10,135 nt of DNA. Origin: CAYPTI01 sp964413525 [NCBI: uncultured bacterium]. GTDB lineage: Bacteria; T1Sed10-126. How positions within the stretch are numbered: the first letter of the stretch is position 1; every line of letters starts with the position of its first letter. The translations under genes and the position numbers were made by a program. This document shows positions 1-6,376 of this stretch, in pieces. The notes under the pieces are model-generated. The model made no database searches. It saw only the letters and a list, made by a program, of their open reading frames with translations, and was not told the origin of the DNA. Where the stretch lies: NCBI GenBank assembly GCA_964413525.1, contig CAYPTI010000066.1, positions 1 through 10,135 on the forward strand, written 5' to 3'.

Positions 1-308
1 CGCTGGCCCTCCCGACCGACCTCGAGCGCCCGATCAATTTCCTCCGCCGCCGTTTTCAGGGCTCGTTTCCGGTTCTCCTGCTGGGAACGGGAGGTACCGA
101 CATGAACGATCAATTCTCCGTCCTTGGTCCGGTTCTTGGGCGGCAGATGCTCCCGGACGAACTCCTTCTCCCGGTCCGAAAGGGGCAGGTCGTCGATCGG
201 AACCCGGAGCCGGACGGCGGTGGCGCTCCGGTTGGCGTGCTGCCCGCCCGGCCCCGACGACCGCATGGTCTCGAACTCCACCATTCCTTCGGTCAGGTCG
301 ACGGCCAT
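1..308 (-). CDS. arfB: ArfB/YaeJ-type peptidyl-tRNA hydrolase (ribosome rescue), partial
   Basis: This is the N-terminal 102 codons of a class I release-factor-like protein; the 3' end lies beyond the left edge of the window. The protein starts MAVDLTEG and has the catalytic GGQ at residues 21-23 in the context SSGPGGQHANRSATAVRLRV, the hallmark of domain 3 of release factors. Further on, RSQQENRKRAL matches the conserved RSQ..NR helix of YaeJ. Known members hydrolyse peptidyl-tRNA on stalled ribosomes without needing a stop codon, using a basic C-terminal tail to enter the mRNA channel. That tail is not visible here. The start is the ATG at 308, chosen because GGAGG lies 8 bases upstream and because the release-factor fold begins immediately. 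The short N-terminus with no domain 2 argues against PrfA or PrfB. The gene is divergent from whatever lies in 309-682. Confidence 0.88.
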   Translation of the reverse strand, partial: MAVDLTEGMVEFETMRSSGPGGQHANRSATAVRLRVPIDDLPLSDREKEFVREHLPPKNRTKDGELIVHVGTSRSQQENRKRALKTAAEEIDRALEVGREGQ

Positions 309-442
309 CGAACCATCCTCCGACTCCGGCAATAGACGTAACAAATAAGAATACAAAACACCCCGGACATGGTGAACGAACAGTCCAGTCCAGGGGCCAC
401 CGTTGATTTCGTCCGGACCCAACTGCCATCGAAGGAGGGGAG

Positions 443-574
443 ATGGTTTTGACGGGCCTCAGGGACCCGAAACGAATTGCGGTTTCGACGAACAGGGAAT
501 TGTCGAGAGGGGGGGAAGGACTTGTCGTTCTCATTCTCGCTTACATTGATTCACTCCGAGGCATGAACCCCTGA
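443..574 (+). CDS. Possible 43-aa small protein, hypothetical
   Basis: An ATG at 443 is preceded by a strong GGAGGGG ribosome-binding site about 3 bases upstream (close spacing) and opens a 43-codon frame ending in TGA at 572-574. The protein begins MVLTGLRDPKRIAVSTNREL and ends LRGMNP. It has a basic N-terminal half and a short hydrophobic stretch GLVVLILAYI at about residues 27-36. I recognise no family. The stop codon lies inside the left arm of the inverted repeat at 561-603, where a transcript terminator would sit, and the ORF is convergent with the SDR gene. No good promoter is visible upstream and the codon use is only moderately like that of neighbouring genes. It may equally be a chance frame. 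Confidence 0.22.
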   Translation: MVLTGLRDPKRIAVSTNRELSRGGEGLVVLILAYIDSLRGMNP

Positions 575-603
575 AAACCACGATCGGCTTCAGGGGTTCA
601 TGC
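561..603. repeat. Perfect 15-bp inverted repeat, 13-base loop
   Basis: GCATGAACCCCTGAA (561-575) is repeated as its exact reverse complement at 589-603. The loop is 576-588. As RNA it would fold into a very stable 15-pair hairpin from either strand. It lies between a possible plus-strand small ORF and the minus-strand SDR gene (stop at 683), a typical place for a bidirectional terminator. No U-run follows on either strand, so it is not a classical intrinsic terminator. It could instead be a dispersed intergenic palindrome, an RNA-stabilising hairpin, or a protein-binding site. Confidence 0.8.
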
Positions 604-682
604 ATACCGAAAACAAGCCCTTTCCCCTTGCAGGCAGTGCCTTGAATAAACTGGACCCAGCACGGCTTTTCTCCCGGAAGGG

Positions 683-1390
683 TTAAAACGACTCGACGTG
701 AGGACGCAGATCCAGCTCCTGGGTCCAGGCCGAGTGGTGCTGGGTGTGCAGGGTCCAGTACGTGTGCGCGATCTCGTCCGGATCCAGAAAGGTACGGTCC
801 TCGCGGTCGGGAAATCGTTCCCGGGCGTCGGGGGTAAGAATCTGGCCGTCGACGATCACGTGGGCCACGTGGATCCCGTCCGGGCCGTGTTCCCGGGCCA
901 GCGACTGGGACAGTGCCCGGAGTCCGAATTTGCCCACCGCCAGGGCCGAGAACCCGGCCGACCCCCGCAGGGAGGCGGTCGCCCCGGTGAACAGGATGGT
1001 TCCCTCCCCCTGCTCGAGCATGTCGGGAAGCACCGCCCGGGCGGTCAGATATCCACCGTAGCAGTTGGCCTCCCAGCACTCCCGGAACCGCTCCGGGTCG
1101 ATCTCCCTCACCTCCCCGGGCTGGTAGGCACCGGCGTTGTAGATCAGCACTGAGGGCGCTCCAAGCTGATCCCGAATCGAGGCCAGCGTCTGGTCCACCT
1201 CGTCCGCCTCGGTGGCGTCGCAGGCGAACCCGGTGAGGGAAAGACCGTCCATTGCCTCCCGTTCCAGCCGATCAAGTTTCTCCTCGCTTCGGGCGAGCAT
1301 CGCGACCGAAAAATTCTCCCGAGCAAACCGGCGCACGATCGATTCGCCGAGCCCGGGTCCTACGCCGACCACCACGGCGACGTCGTTCAT
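683..1390 (-). CDS. SDR-fold protein (short-chain dehydrogenase/reductase family) lacking catalytic Ser and Tyr
   Basis: The product is 235 aa, the usual length for a classical SDR. The N-terminal nucleotide-binding glycine motif is GVGPGLG at residues 9-15, a variant of TGxxxGxG. ARS at 33-35 suggests an NADP-type beta2 end, NAG is at 85-87, and the structural Asn is N109 (WEANCYGG). In the active-site region GATASLRG...ALAVGK, only Lys154 of the catalytic triad remains. Aligning backwards from it, the Tyr position is Leu150 and the Ser position is Ala137. The cofactor fold is therefore kept but ordinary dehydrogenase chemistry looks doubtful. A subgroup of SDR proteins with GATASLRGGAGF-type sequences also deviates at these positions, so this is probably a family trait and not decay. 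The start ATG at 1390 has GGGAGGG about 6 bases upstream. The gene stands alone, and its substrate cannot be told. Confidence 0.88.
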   Translation of the reverse strand: MNDVAVVVGVGPGLGESIVRRFARENFSVAMLARSEEKLDRLEREAMDGLSLTGFACDATEADEVDQTLASIRDQLGAPSVLIYNAGAYQPGEVREIDPERFRECWEANCYGGYLTARAVLPDMLEQGEGTILFTGATASLRGSAGFSALAVGKFGLRALSQSLAREHGPDGIHVAHVIVDGQILTPDARERFPDREDRTFLDPDEIAHTYWTLHTQHHSAWTQELDLRPHVESF

Positions 1391-1539
1391 GGTAACCCTC
1401 CCAAACAGAAAATAATCACGTTACCCCGCAGGGAAATCGGTTTCAGTACGGGTTTCATGAAGACAGAATTCTGGTGACCCTCCGTCTGTTCCACCCATTC
1501 TGACCACGCTCGGAACAAATGACGCATGGTTGGACCGAT

Positions 1540-2019
1540 TCACGACGGAGGTTCGGTATCGTAGGGAACGGAGGAGCGTACCGTGCCGCCGATCACCAGC
1601 GCGGCGCTGATCAGGACCAAATTCTTCACGATGTACTGTCCTTCGGTGGTCAGCGCCCAGGGAAAAACTTCAAAACAAACCTCCGGCAACACCACGAGGG
1701 GCAGGAACGTTCCGGGCATCTGGAGAAACAACAACAGGATCGCCAGCCGAACGAGGGGTCGTACGATCAGCCCAACCCCGATGGCCACCTCCCACCAGCC
1801 CAGAAACACCACGAACCAGTCCGGATCCACCAGGTAGACGGTGTTCCGGACCAGCGGTTCGGCCGGACTGACTCCGAGGGGCTTCAGGAGCCCGAACCAG
1901 ATGAAAACGATGCCCAGGGAATAACGCAGGAGTGGACGCCCGTAATACCGCATCCAGCCGGCGATCCGGGCGTCCACCCAGTCGAACCACTCAAGCAACC
2001 AATCGGGCAACCGGTCCAT
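1540..2019 (-). CDS. DoxX-like integral membrane protein
   Basis: The product is 159 aa, starting [16 protein letters not shown]. Four hydrophobic segments are visible, at roughly residues 31-50 ([17 protein letters not shown]), 68-87 ([18 protein letters not shown]), 90-115 and 132-150. The pattern [17 protein letters not shown], then FLGxWEVxIGxGL, then [11 protein letters not shown] is typical of the DoxX/YkgB-like superfamily of four-helix inner-membrane proteins. Members have been linked to quinone-dependent oxidation and redox stress, but most have no assigned substrate. I place the start at the ATG at 2019 because GGGGGG lies 7 bases upstream. The frame stays open to about 2115, but that extra part is low in hydrophobic order and reaches towards the divergent promoter region. 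It is a single-gene unit, divergent from the riboswitch operon. Confidence 0.75.
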   Translation of the reverse strand: MDRLPDWLLEWFDWVDARIAGWMRYYGRPLLRYSLGIVFIWFGLLKPLGVSPAEPLVRNTVYLVDPDWFVVFLGWWEVAIGVGLIVRPLVRLAILLLFLQMPGTFLPLVVLPEVCFEVFPWALTTEGQYIVKNLVLISAALVIGGTVRSSVPYDTEPPS

Positions 2020-2151
2020 GACGGTTCCCCCCGAATGCGGAATGGACGGATCGCTCAAAGTGTACGGGGGGAAATCCGGGATCGAAACCCGATAGGAGAC
2101 TCGGGCCCGGAACAATCCGAACCCTCACCGGGAGAGGATTTTCAGCAAGGA

Positions 2152-2180
2152 TTGACGACGCACCGCTTTCATGATGAACT
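2152..2180 (+). promoter_or_regulatory. Putative sigma70-type promoter of the riboswitch operon
   Basis: TTGACG (2152-2157) matches five of six bases of the -35 consensus and is followed after 17 bases by TGAACT (2175-2180), a poor -10. The implied transcription start, at about 2187, is just before the TPP aptamer, which supports the placement. The weak -10 keeps confidence modest. Confidence 0.4.
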
Positions 2181-2193
2181 GATGATTCAAACA

Positions 2194-2280
2194 AATCTGG
2201 GGTGCCGGGAGCAGGATGGATTCCTGGCTGAGATCAAACCCTTTGAACCTGATCCGGTTAGCACCGGCGCAGGGAACCTA
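2194..2280 (+). promoter_or_regulatory. TPP riboswitch (THI element)
   Basis: All conserved blocks of the thiamine-pyrophosphate aptamer are present in order: GGGGTGCC (2199-2206); a P3 stem CAGGA/TCCTG around 2212-2225; GGCTGAGAT (2226-2234), which binds the pyrimidine ring; ACCCTTTGAACCTGATC (2238-2254); a P5 stem CCGG-TTAGCA-CCGG (2254-2267), including the GGTTAGCACC block; and GCGCAGGGAA (2267-2276). The flanking P1 helix is weak and its exact ends are uncertain. The element lies on the same strand as the symporter gene and about 165 bases before its start, so TPP should repress that operon. Confidence 0.96.
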
Positions 2281-2293
2281 CCTGATTCTCAGC

Positions 2294-2330
2294 TCACCCT
2301 CTCCCGGCTCCTTCTCCTCCGGAGAGGTGA
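2294..2330 (+). promoter_or_regulatory. Hairpin in the riboswitch expression platform (candidate)
   Basis: TCACCCTCTCC (2294-2304) can pair with GGAGAGGTGA (2321-2330) with one bulged C, and a nested alternative TCTCC/GGAGA (2313-2325) is possible. The hairpin starts 14 bases after the aptamer. A CTTTTC run follows at about 2339-2345, too distant and too short for a textbook terminator. It may be part of the switch, acting through termination or by refolding the long leader near the AGGGG ribosome-binding site at about 2438. The mechanism cannot be decided by eye. Confidence 0.35.
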
Positions 2331-2445
2331 AGTCTGTGCTTTTCGTCCGTTTCCCATGGAACCATGAACGGATTCCCTCGGCCAGCTGGCGGGACACCGT
2401 CCGGTCCGGGGTTCCGAAGGATGAATTGGGGAGTCCAGGGGAACG

Positions 2446-3990
2446 ATGATCTCGACGGGACTGGCCCTCGGAACAACAATCCTCACGCTGGCAGCCTTCA
2501 CTCTGGCGGGGCTCTGGTACAGCCGGGGGAAGCTTGGATCCGTTGAGGACTTTATTACCGCCCGCGGGACGGCGAACGGCGGGATGACGACGGCAACCCT
2601 TATCGCCTCCGGCATGGGGGCCTGGATCCTGTTCAGTCCGGCCGAGGCGGGCGCCGCCTTCGGAGGGATCGCCGCCATCGCCGGGTACGCGCTCGGTTCG
2701 GCCCTCCCGTTTGTCGCCTTCGTCTGGGTCGGGAGCCGGGTCCGGCGGTTGATTCCGCAAGGACACTCGCTCACCGAGTACGTCTACGTCCGCTACGGGC
2801 CGGCCATGTACCTGTACGTTCTGATCATCTCGATCGTTTACATGTTCATCTTCCTGTCGGCCGAAATGACCGGCATCGCGGGAGCCCTGTCGATCGTGGC
2901 GGGGGTTCCGGAATGGCAGACGGCTCTTCTGATCGGCGGGTTTGTTCTGATCTACACCGGGTACGGAGGGATCGTGGCCAGCATCTTTACCGACACCGTT
3001 CAAACGCTGATTATCCTTCCCCTGCTCGCGGTCGGATTCGGCGGGGCCCTCGTTTCCCTTGGCGGGGCGGGAGAAATCTACCGAACGGTGACCGCCACGC
3101 AACCGGAGCTTCTGGATCCGACCTTTCTCCCCGGCCTTGAGTTCGGAGCCTACGTCATGATCGCGGTGCTTGCGTCAAACATGTTCAACCAGGGGTTGTG
3201 GCAGCGGATTTTCGCCGCCCGGGACGAAGGGACCGTCCGGCGGTCCTTCGCCACCGCCGCTCTGGCGGTGATCCCGATGATCTTCCTGGCCGGGCTGTTC
3301 GGACTCGCCGCCGTCGGGCTGGACCTGATCGGCGAGCCGGCCGACGCCAGCATGGCGTTCTTCCTGGTCCTGCGGGAAACGTTTCCTTCCGGACTCGTTC
3401 TGGCCCTGGTCCTTCTCGCGATCCTGCTGGTGATGAGCAGCGCCGACACGATGTTCAACGCCATCGCCAGCATCTTCACGGCCGATCTTCCGCTGGTGAT
3501 CGAATCTCCCGATCAACGGACGCTGTCCCTGGCGTCCCGGATCACGACCATCCTGGTGGCGGCCGGAGCAATATTTGTTGGATCCCGGGGGCACAGTGTG
3601 CTGGAGTTGTTTCTGCTGGCCGATCTGCTCGCGGCGGCCACGGTGTTTCCGTTTCTGTACGGATTATATTCCGAACGAGTTCACCCCGGAGCGGCCCTTC
3701 CAGCCAGCCTTACGGCGCTTCTGTTCGGGTTGATCTACTTTCCCATCGCCCGGGAATGGATGTCCCGGCTCCCGATACTCGGCGAGGTGCTTCCGTCCCC
3801 GTCCTTCCTGGTTTCGTTCGTTGGCGCAACGACCGTGTCGATTCTCCTGACGCTCCTCGGCACGGTCGTCGCCGATCACCGGTTTGACTTCAACCGGCTG
3901 GGCGAGGAGATCCAGAGTCTGGATCGACCGTCGCGTGGGGGCCAGGCAGGAACAGAACCGTCCGGATTCCCGGAAGGGGATGCACGATGA
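2446..3990 (+). CDS. Sodium/solute symporter (SSS family), probable thiamine or thiamine-precursor importer
   Basis: The product is 514 aa with about 13 hydrophobic helices, as usual for SSS (LeuT-fold) transporters. Family signatures are visible: YTGYGGIVASIFTDTVQ (residues 170-186, fifth core helix region), NQGLWQRIFAARDE (248-261), and SSADT (331-335), the helix that supplies the Ser/Thr ligands of the Na2 site. The C-terminal 35 residues are hydrophilic. The start ATG at 2446 has AGGGG about 5 bases upstream and leads directly into the first helix. The TPP riboswitch in its leader is the main evidence for substrate: the gene should be expressed when thiamine pyrophosphate is low. SSS-type transporters under TPP control have been predicted before in other bacteria (named ThiV, as I recall), though thiamine versus the HMP or thiazole moiety is not settled. 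No thi biosynthesis gene lies in the window. The stop codon overlaps the start of the next gene. Confidence 0.88.
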   Translation: MISTGLALGTTILTLAAFTLAGLWYSRGKLGSVEDFITARGTANGGMTTATLIASGMGAWILFSPAEAGAAFGGIAAIAGYALGSALPFVAFVWVGSRVRRLIPQGHSLTEYVYVRYGPAMYLYVLIISIVYMFIFLSAEMTGIAGALSIVAGVPEWQTALLIGGFVLIYTGYGGIVASIFTDTVQTLIILPLLAVGFGGALVSLGGAGEIYRTVTATQPELLDPTFLPGLEFGAYVMIAVLASNMFNQGLWQRIFAARDEGTVRRSFATAALAVIPMIFLAGLFGLAAVGLDLIGEPADASMAFFLVLRETFPSGLVLALVLLAILLVMSSADTMFNAIASIFTADLPLVIESPDQRTLSLASRITTILVAAGAIFVGSRGHSVLELFLLADLLAAATVFPFLYGLYSERVHPGAALPASLTALLFGLIYFPIAREWMSRLPILGEVLPSPSFLVSFVGATTVSILLTLLGTVVADHRFDFNRLGEEIQSLDRPSRGGQAGTEPSGFPEGDAR

Positions 3991-4088
3991 CCCTTGGACC
4001 GTCGGTCTTCACCGGACTCGTCTGGGGGGCCCTGGTGCTCGTCCTGCTGGTGTTTTTGTTCGTTAGCTATGCCGTCCTTCGAGGGTGA
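3987..4088 (+). CDS. 33-aa single-helix membrane protein, candidate symporter small subunit
   Basis: The ATG at 3987 overlaps the symporter stop as ATGA, the typical sign of translational coupling. The 33 codons end in TGA at 4086-4088. The peptide starts MTLGPSVFTGLVWG, has one hydrophobic helix at about residues 8-30 (LVLVLLVFLFVSYAVL), and ends Arg-Gly, so it is probably a one-pass inner-membrane peptide. Several SSS and NSS transporters are followed by such tiny proteins (symporter small accessory proteins; MetS next to MetP), some of which are needed for transport. By position and form this one fits that role, under the same TPP control. A purified complex or a homologue search would be needed for certainty. 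Its upstream GGAAGGGG at 3972-3979 can serve as a ribosome-binding site. Confidence 0.7.
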   Translation: MTLGPSVFTGLVWGALVLVLLVFLFVSYAVLRG

Positions 4089-4115
4089 GAGGTGAAATCC
4101 TGACAGACTACCCGC

Positions 4116-5282
4116 TCAGTCGGTCGTGGAAGAATCCTCAAAATGGTCCAGGTACTCACCGTAGCCCTGGTCCTCCAGTTCGTCGACCGGGATGAATTCC
4201 AGGGCGGCGGAGTTGATGCAGTAGCGAAGCCCGGTGGGATCGGGACCGTCCTCGAACACGTGGCCAAGGTGGGAATCGGCGTGCCGGGAGCGCAACCCGG
4301 TACGGGTGGTGAACAAACTGCTGTCCTCGTACTCCACGATGTTGGCGGGTTCCAGCGGTTGGGTGAAGGACGGCCAGCCCGTGTTGGACTTGTACTTGTG
4401 CTTCGAGCTGAACAGCGGTTCCCCGCTGACCACGTCCACGTAAATGCCGGGTTCGTAGTGGTCCCAGTACTTGTTGTCGTAGGCCGGTTCGGTGGCCGCC
4501 TCCTGGGTCACCCGGTACTGGAGGTCCGTCAGACGCTGTTTCAATTCCCGATCGGAGGGAACCTCGTACCGGGTCTGATCGGATGATCCGGCGTCCGGGA
4601 AGATCATGAAGTCCCCGTGTCCTTTCCAGGTTTCGTCCAGGTAGTCGTCCCGGCCGGATCGGTAGCGGTAAAACTTGTAAGAAATCGGGTTCTTCTCGTA
4701 ATAGTTCTGGTGGTACTCCTCGGCCCGGTAGAATTCCTCCGCCGGCAGGATGGGGGTGATAATGTCTCCGTTGAAGATCCCCGATTCCTCCAAAATCTGT
4801 TTGGACCGTTCGGCGGCCGTTTTCTGCGCGTCGGAATGATAGAAAATGGCCGTGGTGTACATCATCCCCCGATCGACAAACTGACCGCCGTCGTCGGTCG
4901 GATCGATCTGCCGCCAGTATACTTCCAGCAGTTCCTCATAGCTCACCCGGTCGGGATCGTAGGTCACCTGAACGACCTCCCGGTGACCGGTCCCCCCGGA
5001 GGCGACTTCCTTGTAGGTGGGGTCCTCGACGTGACCGCCCATGAATCCGGACACGGTGGCGGAAACCCCGTCCAGTTTGTCAAAGGGGGGTTCCATGCAC
5101 CAGAAGCATCCGCCGGCGAACGTCGCGACCGCCATGTCGTCGGAGGGTTCGGCCATCGCCGGCTGGCCGGTGGCCTGACCGGTGACCCAGCCTCCAACGC
5201 CCAACAGGACATACAGCCCGAGAAGAACTCCCGCCACGGCGAGGAACAACCCGGGTCGGAAGTAGGTTGACGAACGGTTCAT
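4116..5282 (-). CDS. msrAB: Membrane-anchored peptide methionine sulfoxide reductase, MsrA-MsrB fusion
   Basis: The product is 388 aa. Residues 11-34 form a hydrophobic signal anchor ([22 protein letters not shown]) with no lipobox, so both domains should face the periplasm. The MsrA domain (about 51-215) has GGCFWC with nucleophile Cys59, plus [11 protein letters not shown] and the EEYHQNYY block; it reduces Met-S-sulfoxide. The MsrB domain (about 246-370) has [33 protein letters not shown] and RYCIN with nucleophile Cys355; it reduces Met-R-sulfoxide. The zinc CxxC pairs are absent, and the recycling Cys often found before GWPSF is Thr301. Only three cysteines occur in the whole protein. 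I chose the ATG at 5282 because a promoter -10 lies at 5342-5347, which puts the transcription start close to the longer frame's first ATG at 5330 and leaves that one without a binding site; AGGGGG lies about 11 bases before 5282. The role is repair of oxidised envelope proteins. Confidence 0.95.
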   Translation of the reverse strand: MNRSSTYFRPGLFLAVAGVLLGLYVLLGVGGWVTGQATGQPAMAEPSDDMAVATFAGGCFWCMEPPFDKLDGVSATVSGFMGGHVEDPTYKEVASGGTGHREVVQVTYDPDRVSYEELLEVYWRQIDPTDDGGQFVDRGMMYTTAIFYHSDAQKTAAERSKQILEESGIFNGDIITPILPAEEFYRAEEYHQNYYEKNPISYKFYRYRSGRDDYLDETWKGHGDFMIFPDAGSSDQTRYEVPSDRELKQRLTDLQYRVTQEAATEPAYDNKYWDHYEPGIYVDVVSGEPLFSSKHKYKSNTGWPSFTQPLEPANIVEYEDSSLFTTRTGLRSRHADSHLGHVFEDGPDPTGLRYCINSAALEFIPVDELEDQGYGEYLDHFEDSSTTD

Positions 5283-5341
5283 TGCCGGCTGAGCCCCCTC
5301 GCACGAAACCACATCGGATATGCTACCCAACGCTTGAATTC

Positions 5342-5371
5342 ATTATATCACATGATTGGTCCGACTACCAA
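5342..5371 (-). promoter_or_regulatory. Extended -10 promoter of msrAB
   Basis: On the minus strand TGATATAAT gives a perfect -10 (TATAAT, 5342-5347) with the extended TGn motif. TTGGTA (5366-5371) is a four-of-six -35 at 18 bases spacing. The expected start at about 5335 gives a leader of roughly 50 bases before the ATG at 5282. It lies between the decarboxylase stop and msrAB, so msrAB can be transcribed alone. Confidence 0.65.
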
Positions 5372-5382
5372 ATTTACCTGTT

Positions 5383-6162
5383 TTACCCGTCGGACGGGTC
5401 GGATTCCAGATGCAGGATTTGCAACGAACGTAATCGCTGCTGTTCGATCCTCGCTTCGCGAATCGAGAGTTCGTACAGGTGTCCTCCCCGGGTGCGATCC
5501 GCGGTCACCGCGTGAAAGTGGTAGCCCGGGGCGTTCACTCCCTCCATGTAGGACGGAAACCGGTAGCCCACCAGGCTGGCTTCCACGTCCTCCAGTTCAA
5601 ACACGTTTTCCTGGTCCACCACCTGATCCAGCGGTACACCGGGTTGTTCCTGGCGGGGGACGCTTCGAACCCTCAGGTGGGCAAACCGGCCCTCGATCCG
5701 GAAGGCCCGGATCCCGTACCCTCCCGGATACCGGTCGGACAACCGTTCCTTCAGGTCATCAAACGTCCCGATGGCCTCCACGGTCCACCGGTCGTCAGGC
5801 TCAAACGGGTGAGTCACCGCAAAGGGGGTGAGCCGGAAGGACTCGGCCCGACTCACGGTTCCGTCGTGGGCGGCCCGGTACACGGTGCCGTCGAGGAGGA
5901 TCATTTCTCCGTCCACGTATCCGAAGGTACCCAACCCGAAGTTTCCGTGGTCCGACAGTTCCTCCATGGTCAATCCGACCGTGTAGGTTCCATCCATCAG
6001 GGCCTGAAGGCTGGAGACCTGGGTCACTCGCCCATTAGGTTCACACGCGTTTGCTCCAGCGATTGACAGAGTGGTACCCAGCAGAATGGGAACAACGAGG
6101 AAAAAACCGAGCATAACGGAATTCTTCAGCAAGTCCCTCCCCCTAACCTCACCCGTCTTCAT
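5383..6162 (-). CDS. Exported alpha-acetolactate decarboxylase
   Basis: The product is 259 aa. It converts alpha-acetolactate to acetoin and CO2, a step towards acetoin and 2,3-butanediol. After an N-terminal basic stretch and a hydrophobic segment (about residues 17-34, LGFFLVVPILLGTTLSI) there is an AxA-like site ANA before Cys40, so the enzyme is probably exported. Family blocks follow: LTMEELSDHGNFGLGTFGYVDGEM (64-87), LDGTVYRAAHDG, TPFAVTHPFEPD, RSVPRQ, and GVNAPGYHFHAVTADRTRGGH with the three zinc-binding His at 215, 217 and 228. The BudA/AlsD fold is thus complete. The frame is open from a TTG at 6210. I take the ATG at 6162, which has GGGAGG 12 bases upstream; a TTG nearer the hydrophobic core is another option. 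No acetolactate synthase is adjacent. The C-terminal end (ESDPSDG) and stop overlap a short palindrome, ACCCGTCGGACGGGT. Confidence 0.9.
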   Translation of the reverse strand: MKTGEVRGRDLLKNSVMLGFFLVVPILLGTTLSIAGANACEPNGRVTQVSSLQALMDGTYTVGLTMEELSDHGNFGLGTFGYVDGEMILLDGTVYRAAHDGTVSRAESFRLTPFAVTHPFEPDDRWTVEAIGTFDDLKERLSDRYPGGYGIRAFRIEGRFAHLRVRSVPRQEQPGVPLDQVVDQENVFELEDVEASLVGYRFPSYMEGVNAPGYHFHAVTADRTRGGHLYELSIREARIEQQRLRSLQILHLESDPSDG

Positions 6163-6188
6163 ACCCTTAACCAACCTCCCGAAAGCCT

Positions 6189-6238
6189 TTGATCCGAACA
6201 TCGGCTTCAATATACATTAATGATGTGATGGCAGAAGA
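6189..6238. promoter_or_regulatory. Candidate divergent promoters, decarboxylase and receiver-like gene
   Basis: This AT-rich spot contains TTGATC (6189-6194) followed after 18 bases by TACATT (6213-6218) on the plus strand. On the minus strand TATATT (6209-6214) lies at a fitting distance, giving a leader of about 40 bases before the ATG at 6162, but without a good -35. The two -10 regions overlap. If real, the receiver-like gene has a leader of about 150 bases in which I see no known riboswitch. Confidence 0.3.
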
Positions 6239-6376
6239 TCCGGACGGAATATTGGTTCTGAATGGCCCAAGTCCGATTGGAGCCCGTCTCCATGAGGGAT
6301 TTTCACGGAATTCACCTGCTCTTTTGAAGCTGTCTTTGTTCCCCTCCGGTCAAAGGAGTGGAAAGGAACGTGACTC

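Larger units (their letters stand above)
309..682. other. Spacer with no certain gene
   Basis: This stretch lies between the start of the arfB-like gene and the stop of the SDR gene. It holds an AT-rich segment at about 330-360 that probably carries the arfB promoter, although no clean -35/-10 pair stands out. It also holds a weak 43-codon ORF (443-574, plus) and a perfect inverted repeat (561-603), both listed separately. The part from 604 to 682 shows nothing recognisable. Confidence 0.6.

Noticed and set aside
34-534. Minus-strand open frame of 166 codons over the arfB start
   Set aside because: It is in another frame than the GGQ-containing gene, is Arg- and Pro-rich like a shadow of GC-rich sequence, and matches no family.
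1519-2367. Plus-strand 282-codon frame opposite the DoxX-like gene
   Set aside because: It is hydrophilic, has no recognisable motif, runs through the TPP aptamer and its promoter, and is antisense to a clear membrane protein.
2278-3102. Minus-strand 274-codon frame opposite the symporter
   Set aside because: Its product is a low-complexity string of D, R, G, P and Q, typical of the antisense frame of a GC-rich gene; the plus-strand frame encodes a clear SSS transporter.
5385-5399. Hairpin ACCCGTCGGACGGGT at the end of the decarboxylase gene as a terminator
   Set aside because: It has only six pairs, overlaps the last codons and stop, and is followed by AAAACAGG on the transcribed strand, with no U-run.
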